Positions 46,567-60,000 of a stretch of 64,000 nt of DNA are shown piece after piece. Numbering within the stretch: the stretch's first letter is position 1; the number at the start of each line of letters is the position of its first letter. Source of the stretch: Xenopus tropicalis (taxonomy: Eukaryota; Chordata; Amphibia; Anura; Pipidae); NCBI RefSeq assembly GCF_000004195.4, contig NC_030677.2, positions 198,485,872 to 198,549,871 of the forward strand, read 5' to 3'. The position numbers and the translations under genes are program-made. Under the pieces are notes generated by a model. It had not been told where the DNA came from. It searched no databases and saw only the letters and a program-made list of their open reading frames with translations.

Positions 46567-48240
46567 GTAGTTACATAGTTACATAGAGTTAAAAAAAAGA
46601 CCAGTGTCCATCAAGTTCAACCCATCCGAGTAAACCCAGCACACACAACCCACACCTACCCATCTATACACTCACATACATAAACTATATATACACCCAC
46701 TAGTACTAACTGTAGATATTAGTATCACAATAACTTTGGATATTCTTCTTGTTCAAGAACTCATCCAGGCCCCTCTTATAGGCATTAACAGAATCTGCCA
46801 TTACCCCATCACTAGGAAGGGCATTCCCCAACCTCACTGCCCTCACCGTGAGGAACCCCCTACCCAACATCCCCCAGCAGGGCATTCCCCAACCCCACTG
46901 CCCTCACCATGAGGAACCCCCTACCCAACATCCCCCGGCAGGGCATTCCCCAACCTCACTGCCCTCACCGTGAGGAACCCCCTACCCAACATCCCCCGGC
47001 AGGGCATTCCCCAACCCCCTCACTGCCCTCACCGTGAGGAACCCCCTACCCAACATCCCCCGGCAGGGCATTCCCCAACCCACTACCCTCACCGTGAGGA
47101 ACCCCCTACCCAACATCCCCCGGCAGGGCATTCCCCAACCTCACTGCCCTCACCGTGAGGAACCCCCTACCCAACATCCCCCGGCAGGGTATTCCCCAAC
47201 CCCCTCACTGCCCTCACTGTGAGGAACCCCCTACCCAACATCCCCCAGCAGGGCATTCCCCAACCTCACTGCCCTCACCGTGAGGAACCCCCTACCCAAC
47301 ATCCCCCGGCAGGGCATTCCCCAACCCACTACCCTCACCGTGAGGAACCCCCTACCCAACATCCCCCGGCAGGGCATTCCCCAACCTCACTGCCCTCACC
47401 GTGAGGAACCCCCTACCCAACATCCCCCGGCAGGGCATTCCCCAACCCCCTCACTGCCCTCACCGTGAGGAACCCCCTACCCAACATCCCCCGGCAGGGC
47501 ATTCCCCAACCTCACTGCCCTCACCGTGAGGAAACCCCTACCCAACATTCCCCGGCAGGGCAATCCCCAACCTCACTGCCCTCACCATGAGGAACCCCCT
47601 ACGCTGCTTAAAATGGAAGCTCCGTTCCTCTAATCTATAGGGGTGACCTCTGGTGCGCTGATCGTTTTAATGGGAAAAAAGAACCCCCCCCATCTGCCTA
47701 TAAACCCCTCTAATGTACTTGTACAGAGTAATCATGTCCCCTCGCAAGCGCCTCTTTTCCAGAGAAAACAACCCCAACCCTGACAGTCTAACCTCATAGT
47801 TTAACCCTTCCCTCCCCTTAACCAGTTTAGTTGCAGTCTCTGCACTCTCTCCAGCTCATTAATATCCTTCTTAAGGACTGGAGCCCAAAACTGCCCCCCA
47901 TACTCAAGGTGAGGCCTTACCAGGGACCTATAAAGGGGCAAAATTATGTTCCATCCCTTGAGTCAATGCCCTTTTTATACAAGACAGCACTTTATTTGCT
48001 TTAGTAGCCACAGAATGACACTGCCTGGAATTAGACAACTTGTTATCAACAAAAACCCCTAGATCCTTCTCCATTAAGGATCCCCCCAACACACTACCAT
48101 TCAGTAGATAGTTTGCGTTTATATTATTTCTACCAAAATTCATAACTTTGCACTTATCCACACTGAGCCTCATTTTCCAGTTTGCTGCCCAGTTTTCCAA
48201 TTTTGTCAAATCGCTAAAGAGCTTTTTTTGGAAGGTAACA
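46567..48240 (-). mobile_element. CR1/L2-like LINE, 3' half, with internal array
   Basis: Read on the minus strand it encodes [20 protein letters not shown], then [20 protein letters not shown] and [20 protein letters not shown], followed by the reverse transcriptase C-terminus. The 3' tail with ATGTAACTATGTAACT lies at 46567-46585. It is the same family as 5757-6411 and 8565-9448. The 3' coding part is expanded by a 61-bp array, so it is a pseudogene. Confidence 0.9.
46808..47605. repeat. 61-bp tandem array within the LINE, about 13 copies
   Basis: The unit 'ccgtgaggaaccccctaccc' + 'aacatcccccggcagggcat' + 'tccccaacctcactgccctc' + 'a' repeats. Length variants of 59 and 64 bases (cccactaccc; ccccctcactg) recur in a fixed order, so the block at 46970-47216 matches 47219-47465. 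A single copy of this segment is seen in the LINE at 6122-6170. Confidence 0.95.
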
Positions 48241-48327
48241 GGTTCAGCAGCAAGGAGAGTGACATGTGTTATAGGCAAATTGAGCAGTTGTAAGTCATCA
48301 ATGTGCATCCCTATGTATGATCTAACC

Positions 48328-48613
48328 CAGTGATCCCCAACCAGTGGCACGGGGGCAACATGTTGCTCACCAACCCCTTGAATGTTGCTCCCAGTGGCGT
48401 CAAAGCCGGTGTTTATTTTTGAATTCTTGGCTTGGATGCAGATGTACTGCCAAACAGAACCTTATGTAGGCTGCCAGTCCATATAGGGGCTATCTAATAG
48501 CCAATCACAGCCCTTATTTGGCACCCCCAGGAACATGTTTTATGCTTGTGTTGCTCCCCAAGTCTTTTTACATTTAAATGTGGCTCATGAGTAAAAAAGG
48601 TTGGGGATCCCTG
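48328..48613. mobile_element. hAT-like miniature element, 'cagggatccccaacc' family, copy 2
   Basis: The 286-bp element begins cagtgatccccaacc and ends ggttggggatccctg. It is flanked by the perfect duplication atctaacc at 48320-48327 and 48614-48621. The stretch 48625-49270 shows nothing recognisable. Confidence 0.93.
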
Positions 48614-49279
48614 ATCTAACCTATAGTTTCCTTAATGATAATGTCTGGAATCTTGCAGGTGAATATATCAACATCATCAGCAGCTTTCCCCCCAAAAACA
48701 TTGTATCAAAGTGGTAAGAGAGGTCTTCTAACACCATCAGTTGGAAAGGTAAGTCTATGGATAATGTTTATTGAAAACAGTTACAGAAGGGCACCATCTG
48801 GGGCCTGGTGGCTCTGTGTCACTGATTAGGATGGAAAGGCTTTAGACAATATATAACATTATACATCCCATCAGGCTCCTGGGCTCATACAAACAAGATT
48901 CACAGAAGAGAGACAATAACAACAAGCTATAGTAATTGAGACAAAAACCCATAGATAAACAAGAAGTCTGCTAGCAAGTTTGTATAACAAAGAAGGATGT
49001 TGTGGTTTGGCAGCGGCTCGTGGGGCCACGGTCGGGTTAGAGCTGTTTTTGAGCAGCCTGAGCTTTAGCTGATGAGCTCCTGTGTGGTTAGCGCGAGACG
49101 TCTGGGGAACATGCTGAGATGGAGGCTGGAACCTTATTTGATGCCTCAGTCTTTGCGAGATACAAGTTCTGTTTTGATTACAACCTCTAAATGTTCATTA
49201 GATGTATATTCAGCGGCCATCGGCCTTTGTGCCTGAAGCTCTCCTCTTATTGTCCCACATTTAATCACACAGTATGAAG

Positions 49280-49380
49280 AAATTCTTGGATTTGGCCAAA
49301 TACCGAGTCCTCAACCAAACATTTGGCCAAATACTGAGTCCTCCACCAAACATTTGGCCAAATACTGAATTTTGAGATGT
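49280..49380. repeat. Short ~31-bp tandem repeat
   Basis: The phrase 'catttggccaaatactgagt' + 'cctccaccaaa' occurs about three times with minor changes. It resembles words in the 2484-2710 repeat. Confidence 0.6.
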
Positions 49381-49662
49381 GAGAAAAATCCCCATATTCT
49401 GAATAGGAACAAAAAGTCTTGCCTTGAACCTGTAGTGACATTAAATCACACGACTCTTCCAATTTGCATTTGGTTTGGCTTCAAATTTAGCTGAACCAAA
49501 TTAGAACCCTAAAGAGGTTATGTAAAAGTGGTTAATTGGCCACCTAGAGGCCAATTTATCAAAATTCCAGTTTGTGGTTTTTTTTTTATAATTCCAAAAA
49601 AAAAAAATATGGTGAAAAAAATGGGAACGCAAATATACCTGAGAATACTCTTAAGGACCAGT

Positions 49663-50012
49663 TGATATTCCTCTATCAAAAGAAACACAGGATTTCTTGT
49701 CTCCTATTTTGTAAACATGTTCTTGGGTATGTGACTTCCTCTCTCAGAAATATCCTTCATTCCCTGGGCCAGTATCTGCGCAGCTCTCTCCTGCTCCCCC
49801 CTCCCATCAGAATGCGTGATTTAAGCTACCAACGGCTAGAGCTGCAGCAGAAAGCTATGAAGACCAAGCTAAAATGGCAGCTGCTATCTTAAATGAACAG
49901 AGGGAGCTCCTAGGGCTGATTACTCAGGTATGGTAAAGATTTCTGCAGAATAAATATAGGATTCTAGGTGGCACTGATGTAGAAAATGCCAAAATGACTT
50001 TCCTTCTCCCTG
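49663..50012. mobile_element. T2-like miniature element, partial
   Basis: It shares 'ctctatcaaaagaaacacag', 'ctgattactcaggtatggta' and 'ggattctaggtggcactgat' with 33960-34300 and ends 'gactttccttctccctg'. The left terminus is missing. Nothing recognised at 50020-50380 or 50480-50960. Confidence 0.7.
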
Positions 50013-50964
50013 AGTTGTTGTGTGTGTGTGAATATTACATATAGGGTTCTGCGTTATTGGTCAGAAATCCTGTTCTACAACAAAGTTCCTCAGAGATGCA
50101 TTTGGCAAGGAAATCATGGCAGCTGCTCCAGGTTGGGGTTTCGGGGTTCCATAACTAAAATAGTTTATAGATTTAGACAGAAAACTAATTATGCACTGAT
50201 ACGAACGAAACAACAGTGTGTAGCTCACATCTGATTCCACAGGTGCCAATGAATTGCACTTTGGAAAGATACTGTGTTAATATTAAAGGGAAAATATGCC
50301 TATAAACTCTTCTTTCATGTTGTATAAAAGCTGGTTCAAAGATACAACGATGACAATATCAGCATGCATACCAGCACGTTAGAGGGCCACATGGTGCCGC
50401 TCAGCTGACCGAGGGCCATACAAATCTTTTGGAGGGTCCCTCCCAGCCCCTGGCCCCCAGCTGGACAGCCCTGTGCTACTTGAAAGCCCCCCAGGAAGAC
50501 TTCTACTCATATTTTTGTGACTTTTTTCTCTCCTTTTTCAGGGAAACCGTTTTTATTAGATATCTCTCTGTGTTACTGCATGTGGAATACTCCATTCATT
50601 CCATTACAAGTTATACTTCTGGGTGCAGCGGGGATTCATTTATAAACTGCGATAAAGGAACCAATCGTTACATGGTCTCTGTGTGCAAAGGGAAACAACC
50701 AGTTTCTTACAGCAAAACGACTTCACGAGTACCTGGAACCTAATCTACCGGCTCTTGGTTCCCATTAACCCTTCCATCAGCAGGTACTGAGCGAGATAGC
50801 AATCCCGGCCAATCTACAGATACCACACCAACACGGGGGGGGGGCATTATCAGATTAATAACATGAAAGTACGGACTGATCACCGGCCCCAGCACACAGT
50901 TTCAAGTGTAAGTGAATAAAAAGATGAAATAATGGGGCAGATTTATCAACATTTGGATTTTATG

Positions 50965-51309
50965 CAGGCCCGGATTTGTGGAGAGGCCACAAAGGCCCGG
51001 GCCTAGGGCGGCAGAAGTTTAGGGGCGGCAGAAGTTTAGGGGCGGCATGCCGCCCCGCCGCAAGAACATTTTTTAATTTTGCTCCCATACGGAGCAGTCG
51101 GGACCTCTCCCCACTGCTCCGTATGGGAGTTAAAAAGAGCGTTCGCGCATGCGCTGGCGCTTTGCGCATGCGCAATGGGGAGCTGGCGCTTTGCGCATGC
51201 ACACCGGGGGCGCGTTTGCGCATGCGCACTGGGGTGCGCGTTCGCGCATGCGCATGGGGGACTCCCACAGGGGTGGCCTCGGGGCGCACCAAAGAGAAAT
51301 CCGGCCCTG
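50965..51309. mobile_element. hAT-like miniature element with 8-bp TSD, rich in GCATGCGC
   Basis: The 345-bp element runs from caggcccggattt to aaatccggccctg. It is flanked by the perfect duplication attttatg at 50957-50964 and 51310-51317. The interior is GC-rich with repeated 'cgcatgcgc' palindromes at 51145-51262. Overlapping open frames on both strands arise from this composition. Confidence 0.93.
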
Positions 51310-51329
51310 ATTTTATGAAAGTGAATTTT

Positions 51330-51800
51330 TTAAATAAAGTCATTTCCAAAAACACCACAAATATCTAATCATTTATTAAAATACTCACTCAAATGAAAGT
51401 GTAAAAAAACCCCAAAAAGCTTTAAAACCACGAAGGCGAGAGAGACCTTCTAACTGTACAACATACGCCTGCCGCTGACTTCTACATCTTTTCTTTCTAA
51501 TTTGTCGCAGTTTTTGTTGCATAATAAATGGCGAAAGATCAATTGGTTTTCTGCGACAAAATTGACTGTTAGTAAATGGCAAAATAGAGAATATTAATGC
51601 GAGTCCATATCCCCTGTATAGTAATGTAGAATGTGGATTGTGGCAGAGAATAGTAGTGCAAACGGGCAAATAGATGGAGAGGCCCATTTATCAACATTCT
51701 CATTTTCGTCGTTTTAGATGTTTTTGAAACCGCGACTAAACTCATTTCCGCTAAAACCACAAATGTCTGGTCATTTATTAAAACATCCGAATTGAAAAAG
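51330..51800. repeat. Degenerate 'tttatcaaca / catttattaaaa' element pieces
   Basis: Two similar blocks, 51335-51390 ('catttccaaaaacaccacaa' + 'atatctaatcatttattaaa') and 51740-51795 ('catttccgctaaaaccacaa' + 'atgtctggtcatttattaaa'), are separated by unrelated DNA. They look like remains of related miniature elements. From 51800 to 53130 I see no further element or gene. Confidence 0.5.
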
Positions 51801-53139
51801 CACCAACGAATTAAAATGCGGGACCAAAACGGAAAGAACATGGCGGAGGCGCGGCTATAAATACAGAAGCCGGAAGGGGGGGCCGGCAGTGTTAGGTCGG
51901 GGGAGGGGAAGGCGAGTGGAAGAGCCTGACGCATGGGTATCGGCCCGACCCGCACATCACTAATGTGCATTTTGCTTTGTTGGTCTTTTTGAACTAGAAA
52001 TCTCTTTTGTCTATATTATGGCCTAATCCTGTGAATGTTCTAATTCTCTCCTTGGCTATAGTTTGGCCTAGAACTTATGCTAGTGGTTCCCCTTGGGATA
52101 GCCTGGAGCAATGTCTCGGGGGGCTCAGACTGATGACTAATTAGGGTGAGATTTGGGGTAAAGTCTATTTGTGCCTCTAGATACTGCTGGAAGCTTAGCA
52201 TGAAGGTCAGCTAGAGAGAGATTTGGGGGTTAGTACCTAAACCTGTTCTATAAATTGATCCCCCAAAAAATGAATTAAACCGCTGTCTTATGTTCTTGTT
52301 GTTTATAGTTTGGTCTCGACCTACAAATGTTTAATTTTTTTACTGATTATGTTTTGACCCATGAAATGCTCTTATACTTTGATTGGCTATTGTTTGCCTT
52401 GTGTTATTATGCCCTGATAGGCTATGGGTAATTATGCCCCTCCTAGCCCTGGGTAATTTATGATCTGCCTACAGTTGGCCTAGATCTCTAAATGTTCTTA
52501 TACTCTGATTTGGGAGGGCTCAGCTGTCCTCTGAATGTCCAGGGATCTTCTTGATCTTCTTCATATGGCCACACAAATGGAAGGGTAAGAAGCATCCAAT
52601 CACTTGGGCAGGGCGGGGGGTGGGGGTTCTTGATCCAATCCCCCTGACAATGCAGCTCCTTGTGGGACAAGGGCACATGGGGTGATGGAACATCCAGTGA
52701 TGAACTGGTGAGTATGAACAGATGAGGCATAATGAAGTCACTGAAGAGTCATCAGATTCTGGAAACGGACGCACAACAGCAGTAACCAGTAGTGTAGCAG
52801 GTCTCAGCTGGGCTCCACTGCAGAATAATGTCCAAAAAGACTTATGATTACCTCCCCCACCCCCCACTGCTAATGCTCCGCCCCACTCCTCCCTTGTGCA
52901 CAAGTGTGCAACTGTCATCAGCAGATCTTTAGGCTTTAGTTACCCTTTAAAAAATTATGAAACCAACACTGAAAAGTGCAAGGATAAATAATTATTAATA
53001 AGTTTTGTTTCACTTTTACAAAATGACTCTAAAATAAGCAAATTTGTTCCAGATTTCGTGTTTTGTGCATAAGACGTAACAGTTCATAGTGTGACAGATG
53101 AGAATGTACAGAAGGGTCTAGTTTTGCAGTCAGATATTC

Positions 53140-53220
53140 TCATCTTGAACTCACAGGCAGCAAAGTCTCTCCATCACTCGCCTGGGGGGCTTTCAGCTTG
53201 TTTAGAATTCTATGAATATC
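53140..53220 (-). CDS. Candidate terminal coding exon (possibly spef2)
   Basis: After the acceptor cgttttctag|GATATT the minus strand encodes DIHRILNKLKAPQASDGETL then LPVSSR and a TGA at 53142-53140. It joins in phase 0 to the exon at 53465-53587. In mammals SPEF2, a sperm-flagellum protein, lies directly upstream of IL7R in the same orientation, as here. I cannot confirm the family from sequence memory, so no symbol is assigned. Confidence 0.5.
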   Translation of the reverse strand, partial: DIHRILNKLKAPQASDGETLLPVSSR

Positions 53221-53464
53221 CTAGAAAACGAGAGAACAGGTTACATTTACACGGGGATAAAGACCGAGTCTGACTCAGCCCCAGCACTGTACTCATAACG
53301 GGTGGGTCCCTACCCACATAGACTCCCCCATCTTGTCCCCTACTTGCGCCTCAGTGTGCTAGGTGCAGAGCATGGCCCCACAGACTCCAGGTGCACTTTA
53401 GTGCTCTAGAACCTGGGGTCAATGTACAAGAGCCCTATTGTGTCAATTTAACAGAGGAACTTAC

Positions 53465-53587
53465 TGGGAATTTGTAGATGTGACAGTTGCTGAGAAGGTC
53501 TTGGAATGCAGGGTGGCTCATAAGAGCTGCGACAGCTACACATTCCTGCTGCTCGGTGCCCAGCTCCGCAAATATCTGCCCGAGGCT
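53465..53587 (-). CDS. Candidate penultimate coding exon (possibly spef2)
   Basis: The acceptor ttctgcag|AGCCTC and donor CCCA|GTAAGT enclose 123 bases, exactly 41 codons: SLGQIFAELGTEQQECVAVA, then ALMSHPAFQDLL and HIYKFP. The fragment looks like an EF-hand-type helical pair, as in a regulatory or axonemal protein. Upstream exons would lie beyond the satellite at 54077 onward, which would then be intronic. Codon use, sharp splice sites and phase match support a real exon. Confidence 0.55.
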
Positions 53588-54076
53588 CTGCAGAACAACA
53601 CAAGCACAGGCACATGGGAGTCTCACAGCAATAGGGAGCAAGGGATTTCATACACAGGAAACATAAATGAAGGAATAATAAATGACTCCTGGCTCTGGCC
53701 ATAAGAACTGAGCTGGATGGTGCCCCTGCGGCTCAATGTGGCGCAAAGTGTGGCTGAATTTTGCAGAATTAACAAACAGGGAAACCATGTTACACTCTGT
53801 GTGTGGTTCCATAGGCCATAAAAGCCAGTAAGCACTCTGGGATTTGTATTCAGCAAAACAGTGATTGGCCATTAAAGATAAAGTAAATTAAATATCCTTT
53901 GGACCCTGAACTGTCCCCCATTCTACTCCAACTGCCCCACTCCATGTGACAACACAGGCCCCCCCCCCCCTGTGGATTATGGAAGATTTGTGACCAGACA
54001 CCATTATAATGGGAATCCGCTACTGACTTTAACTTGGAAGCAGATAATATTCATAACTTACTGCCTGGAACCATAT

Positions 54077-57000
54077 TGTGTATCTGTAATACTGTATCTG
54101 TATCTGTAATACTGTATCTGTATCTGTAATACTGTATCTGTAATACTGTATCTGTAATACTGTATCTGTAATACTGTATCTGTAATACTGTATCTGTATC
54201 TGTAATACTGTATCTGTATCTGTAATACTGTATCTGTAATACTGTATCTGTATCTGTAATACTGTATCTGTAATACTGTATCTGTAATACAGTATTACAG
54301 ATACAGTTTTACAGATACAGATACAGTATTACAGATACAGTATTACAGATACAGATACAGTATTACAGATACAGTATTACAGATACAGTATTACAGATAC
54401 AGTATTACAGATACAGTATCTGTAATACTGTATCTGTAATACTGTATCTGTAATACTGTATTACTGATACAGTATTACAGATACAGTATTACAGATACAG
54501 AATTACAGACACAGTATTACAGATACAGATACAGTATTACAGATACTGTATCTGTAATACTGTATCTGTAATACTGTATCTGTAATACTGTATCTGTATC
54601 TGTAATACTGTATCTGTAATACTGTATCTGTAATACTGTATCTGTAATACTGTATCTGTAATACTGTATCTGTATCTGTAATACTGTATCTGTAATACTG
54701 TATCTGTAATACTGTATCTCTAATACTGTATCTGTATCTGTAATACTGTATCTGTAATAGTGTATCTGTAATACTGTATCAGTAATACTGTAATACTGTA
54801 TCTGTAATACTGTATCTGTAATACTGTATCTGTAATACGGTATCTGTAATACGGTATCTGTAATACTGTATCTGTATCTGTAATACTGTATCTGTATCTG
54901 TAATACTGTATCTGTAATACAGTATTACAGATACCGTATTACAGATACAGATACAGTATTACAGATACAGTATTACAGATACAGTATGACAGATACAGTA
55001 TTACAGATACAGATACAGTATTACAGATACAGTATTACAGATACAGTATTACAGATACAGTATTACAGATACAGATACAGTATTACAGATACAGTATTAC
55101 AGATACAGTATTACAGATACAGATACAGTATTACAGATACAGATACCGTATTACAGATACCGTATTACAGATACCGTATTACAGATACCGTATTACAGAT
55201 ACAGTATTACAGATACAGTATTACAGATACAGTATTACAGATAGATACAGTATTACAGATAGATACAGTATTACAGATACAGTATTACAGATACAGTATT
55301 ACAGATACAGTATCTGTATCTGTAATACTGTATCTGTATCTGTAATACTGTATCTGTAATACTGTATCTGTAATACTGTATCTGTAATACTGTATCTGTA
55401 ATACTGTATCTGTATCTGTAATACAGTATCTGTAATACGGTATCTGTAATACGGTATCTGTATCTGTAATACTGTATCTGTAATACTGTATCTGTAATAC
55501 TGTATCTGTAATACTGTATCTGTATCCGTAACACTGTATCTGTAATACTGTATCTGTATCTGTAATACTGTATCTATCTGTAATACTGTATCTATCTGTA
55601 ATACTGTATCTATCTGTAATACTGTATCTGTAATACTGTATCTGTAATACTGTATCTGTAATACTGTATCTGTATCTGTAATACTGTATCCGTAACACTG
55701 TATCCGTAATACTGTATCTGTAATACTGTATTTGTAATACTGTATCTGTATCCGTAATACTGTATCCGTAATACTGTATCTGTAATACTGTATCTGTAAT
55801 ACTGTATCTGTAATACTGTATCTGTAATACTGTATCTATCTGTAATACTGTATCTATCTGTAATACTGTATCTGTATCTGTAATACTGTATCTGTATCTG
55901 TAATACTGTATCTGTATCTGTAATACTGTATCTATCTGTAATACTGTATCTGTAATACTGTATCTGTAATACTGTATCTGTAATACTGTATCTGTAATAC
56001 GGTATCTGTAATACGGTATCTGTAATACGGTATCTGTAATACGGTATCTGTAATACTGTATCTGTATCTGTAATACTGTATCTATCTGTAATACTGTATC
56101 TGTATCTGTAATACTGTATCTGTATCTGTAATACTGTATCTATCTGTAATACTGTATCTGTAATACTGTATCTGTATCTGTAATACGGTATCTGTAATAC
56201 TGTATCTGTAATACTGTATCTGTATCCGTAATACTGTATATGTAATACTGTATCTGTATCCGTAATACTGTATCTGTAATACTGTATCCGTAATACTGTA
56301 TCTGTAATACTGTATCTGTAATACTGTATCTGTAATACTGTATCTATCTGTAATACTGTATCTGTAATACTGTATCTGTAATACTGTATCTGTATCTGTA
56401 ATACTGTATCTGTATCTGTAATACTGTATCTGTATCTGTAATACTGTATCTATCTGTAATACTGTATCTGTAATACTGTATCTGTAATACTGTATCTGTA
56501 ATACTGTATCTGTATCTGTAATACTGTATCTGTATCTGTAATACTGTATCTGTATCTGTAATACTGTATCTGTATCACTGTATCTGTAATACTGTATCTG
56601 TATCTGTAATACGGTATCTGTAATACGGTATCTGTAATACGGTATCTGTAATACTGTATCTGTATCTGTAATACTGTATCTGTATCTGTAATACTGTATC
56701 TATCTGTAATACTGTATCTATCTGTAATACTGTATCTGTAATACTATATCTGTAATACTGTGTCTGTATCTGTAATACTGTATCTGTAATACTGTATCTG
56801 TAATACTGTATCTGTAATACTGTATCTGTATCTGTAATACGGTATCTGTAATACGGTATCTGTAATACGGTATCTGTAATACGGTATCTGTAATACGGTA
56901 TCTGTAATACTGTATCTGTATCTGTAATACTGTATCTATCTGTAATACTGTATCTGTAATACTGTATCTGTATCTGTAATACGGTATCTGTAATACTGTA

Positions 57001-60000
57001 TCTGTAATACTGTATCTGTAATACTGTATCTGTATCTGTAATACTGTATACTGTATCTGTATCTGTAATACTGTATCTGTATCCGTAATACTGTATCTGT
57101 AATACTGTATCTGTAATACTGTATCTGTAATACTGTATCTGTAATACTGTATCTGTAATACTGTAATACTGTATCTGTAATACTGTATCTGTAATACTGT
57201 ATCTGTAATACTGTATCTGTATCTGTAATACTGTATCTGTATCTGTAATACTGTATCTGTATCTGTAATACTGTATCTGTAATACTGTATCTGTAATACT
57301 GTATCTGTAATACTGTATCTGTAATACTGTATCTGTATCTGTAATACTGTATCTGTAATACTGTATCTGTAATACTGTGTCTGTATCTGTAATACTGTAT
57401 CTGTATCTGTAATACTGTATCTGTATCTGTAATACGGTATCTGTAATACGGTATCTGTAATACGGTATCTGTAATACGGTATCTGTAATACGGTTTCTGT
57501 ATCTGTAATACTGTATCTGTAATACTGTATCTGTAATACGGTATCTGTAATACGGTATCTGTAATACGGTATCTGTAATACGGTATCTGTAATACTGTAT
57601 CTGTAATACTGTATCTGTATCTGTAATACTGTATCTATCTGTAATACTGTATCTGTAATACTGTATCTGTATCTGTAATACGGTATCTGTAATACTGTAT
57701 CTGTAATACTGTATCTGTAATACTGTATCCGTAATACTGTATCTGTAATACTGTATCTGTATCTGTAATACGGTATCTGTAATACTGTATCTGTAATACT
57801 GTATCTGTAATACTGTATCCGTAATACTGTATCTGTATCCGTAATACTGTATCCGTAATACTGTATCCGTAATACTGTATCTGTAATTCTGTAATACTGT
57901 ATCTGTAATACTGTATCTGTAATACTGTATCTGTAATACTGTATCTGTATCTGTAATACTGTATCTGTAATACTGTATCTGTAATACTGTATCTGTAATA
58001 CTGTTTCTGTAATACTGTATCTGTATCTGTAATACTGTATCTGTAATACTGTATCTGTAATACTGTATTGTATCTGTAATACTGTATCTGTAATACTGTA
58101 TCTGTATCTGTAATACTGTATCTGTATCTGTAATACTGTATCTGTAATACTGTATCTGTATCTGTAATACTGTATCTGTAATACTATATCTGTAATACTG
58201 TATCTGTATCTGTAATACTGTATCTGTATCTGTAATACTGTATCTGTAATACTGTATCTGTATCTGTAATACTGTATCTGTAATACTGTATCTGTAATAC
58301 TGTATCTGTAATACTGTATCTGTAATACTGTATCTGTATCTGTAATACTGTATCTGTATCTGTAATACTGTATCTGTAATACTGTATCTGATCTGTAATA
58401 CTGTATCTGTAATACTATATCTGTAATACGTATCTGTATCTGTAATTTACTGTATGCTGTAATACTGTATCTGTAATACTGTATCTGTATCTGTAATACT
58501 GTATCTGTAATACTGTATCTGTAATACTGTATCTGTAATACTGTATCTGTAATACTGTATCTGTAATACTGTATTTGTAATACTGTATCTGTAATACTGT
58601 ATCTGTATCTGTAATACTGTATCTGTAATACTGTATCTGTATCTGTAATACTGTATCTGTAATACTGTATCTGTAATACTGTATCTGTATCTGTAATACT
58701 GTATCTGTAATACTGTATCTGTAATACTGTATCTGTAATACTGTATCTGTATCTGTAATACTGTATCCATAACACTGTATCCGTAATACTGTATCTGTAA
58801 TAGTGTATTTGTAATACTGTATCTGTAATACTGTATCTGTATCTGTAATACTGTATCTGTATCTGTAATACTGTATCTGTATCCGTAATACTGTATGTGT
58901 AATACTGTATGTGTAATACTGTATGTGTAATACTGTATCTGTAATACTGTATCTGTAATACTGTATCTGTATCTGTAATACGGTATCTGTAATACGGTAT
59001 CTGTAATACGGTATCTGTAATACGGTATCTGTAATACTGTATCTATCTGTAATACTGTATCTGTATCTGTAATACTGTATCTATCTGTATCTGTAATACT
59101 GTATCTGTATCTGTAATACGGTATCTGTAATACTGTATCTGTAATACTGTATCTGTATCCGTAATACTGTATTCGTAATACTGTATCCGTAATACTGTAT
59201 CCGTAATACTGTATCTGTAATACTGTATCTGTAATACTGTATCTATCTGTAATACTGTATCTGTAATACTGTATCTGTAATACTGTATCTGTATCTGTAA
59301 TACTGTATCTGTATCTGTAATACTGTATCTGTAATACTGTATCTGTAATACTGTAACTGTAATACTGTATCTGTAATACTGTATCTGTAATAATGTATCT
59401 GTAATACTGTATCTGTATCTGTAATACTGTATCTGTATCTGTAATACTGTATCTGTATCTGTAATACTGTATCTGTAATACTGTATCTGTATCTGTAATA
59501 CGGTATCTGTAATACGGTATCTGTAATACGGTATCTGTAATACGGTATCTGTAATACTGTATCTGTATCTGTAATACTGTATCTGTATCTGTAATACTGT
59601 ATCTATCTGTAATACTATATCTGTAATACTGTATCTGTAATACTATATCTGTAATACTATATCTGTAATACTGTGTCTGTATCTGTAATACTGTATCTGT
59701 ATCTGTAATACTGTATCTGTAATACTGTATCTGTAATACTGTATCTGTAATACTGTATCTGTATCTGTAATACGGTATCTGTAATACTGTATCTGTAATA
59801 CTGTATCTGTAATACTGTATCTGTATCTGTAATACTGTATTTGTATCTGTAATACTGTATCTGTATCTGTAATACTGTATCTGTATCTGTAATACTGTAT
59901 CTGTAATACTGTATCTGTATCTGTAATACTGTATCTGTAATACTGTATCTGTAATACTGTATCTGTAATACTGTATCTGTATCTGTAATACTGTATCTGT

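Noticed and set aside
46970..47468. Proline-rich open frames with PLPNIPRQGIPQP repeats
   Set aside because: Antisense translation of the 61-bp array inside a LINE.
50976..51368. Long overlapping open frames on both strands
   Set aside because: They coincide with a hAT-like miniature element and arise from its GC-rich repeats.
56718..58775. 685-codon open frame on the minus strand
   Set aside because: It is entirely satellite units repeating a YYRYSITDTVLQIQ-like phrase; all three frames on that strand are open. No domain or start context.
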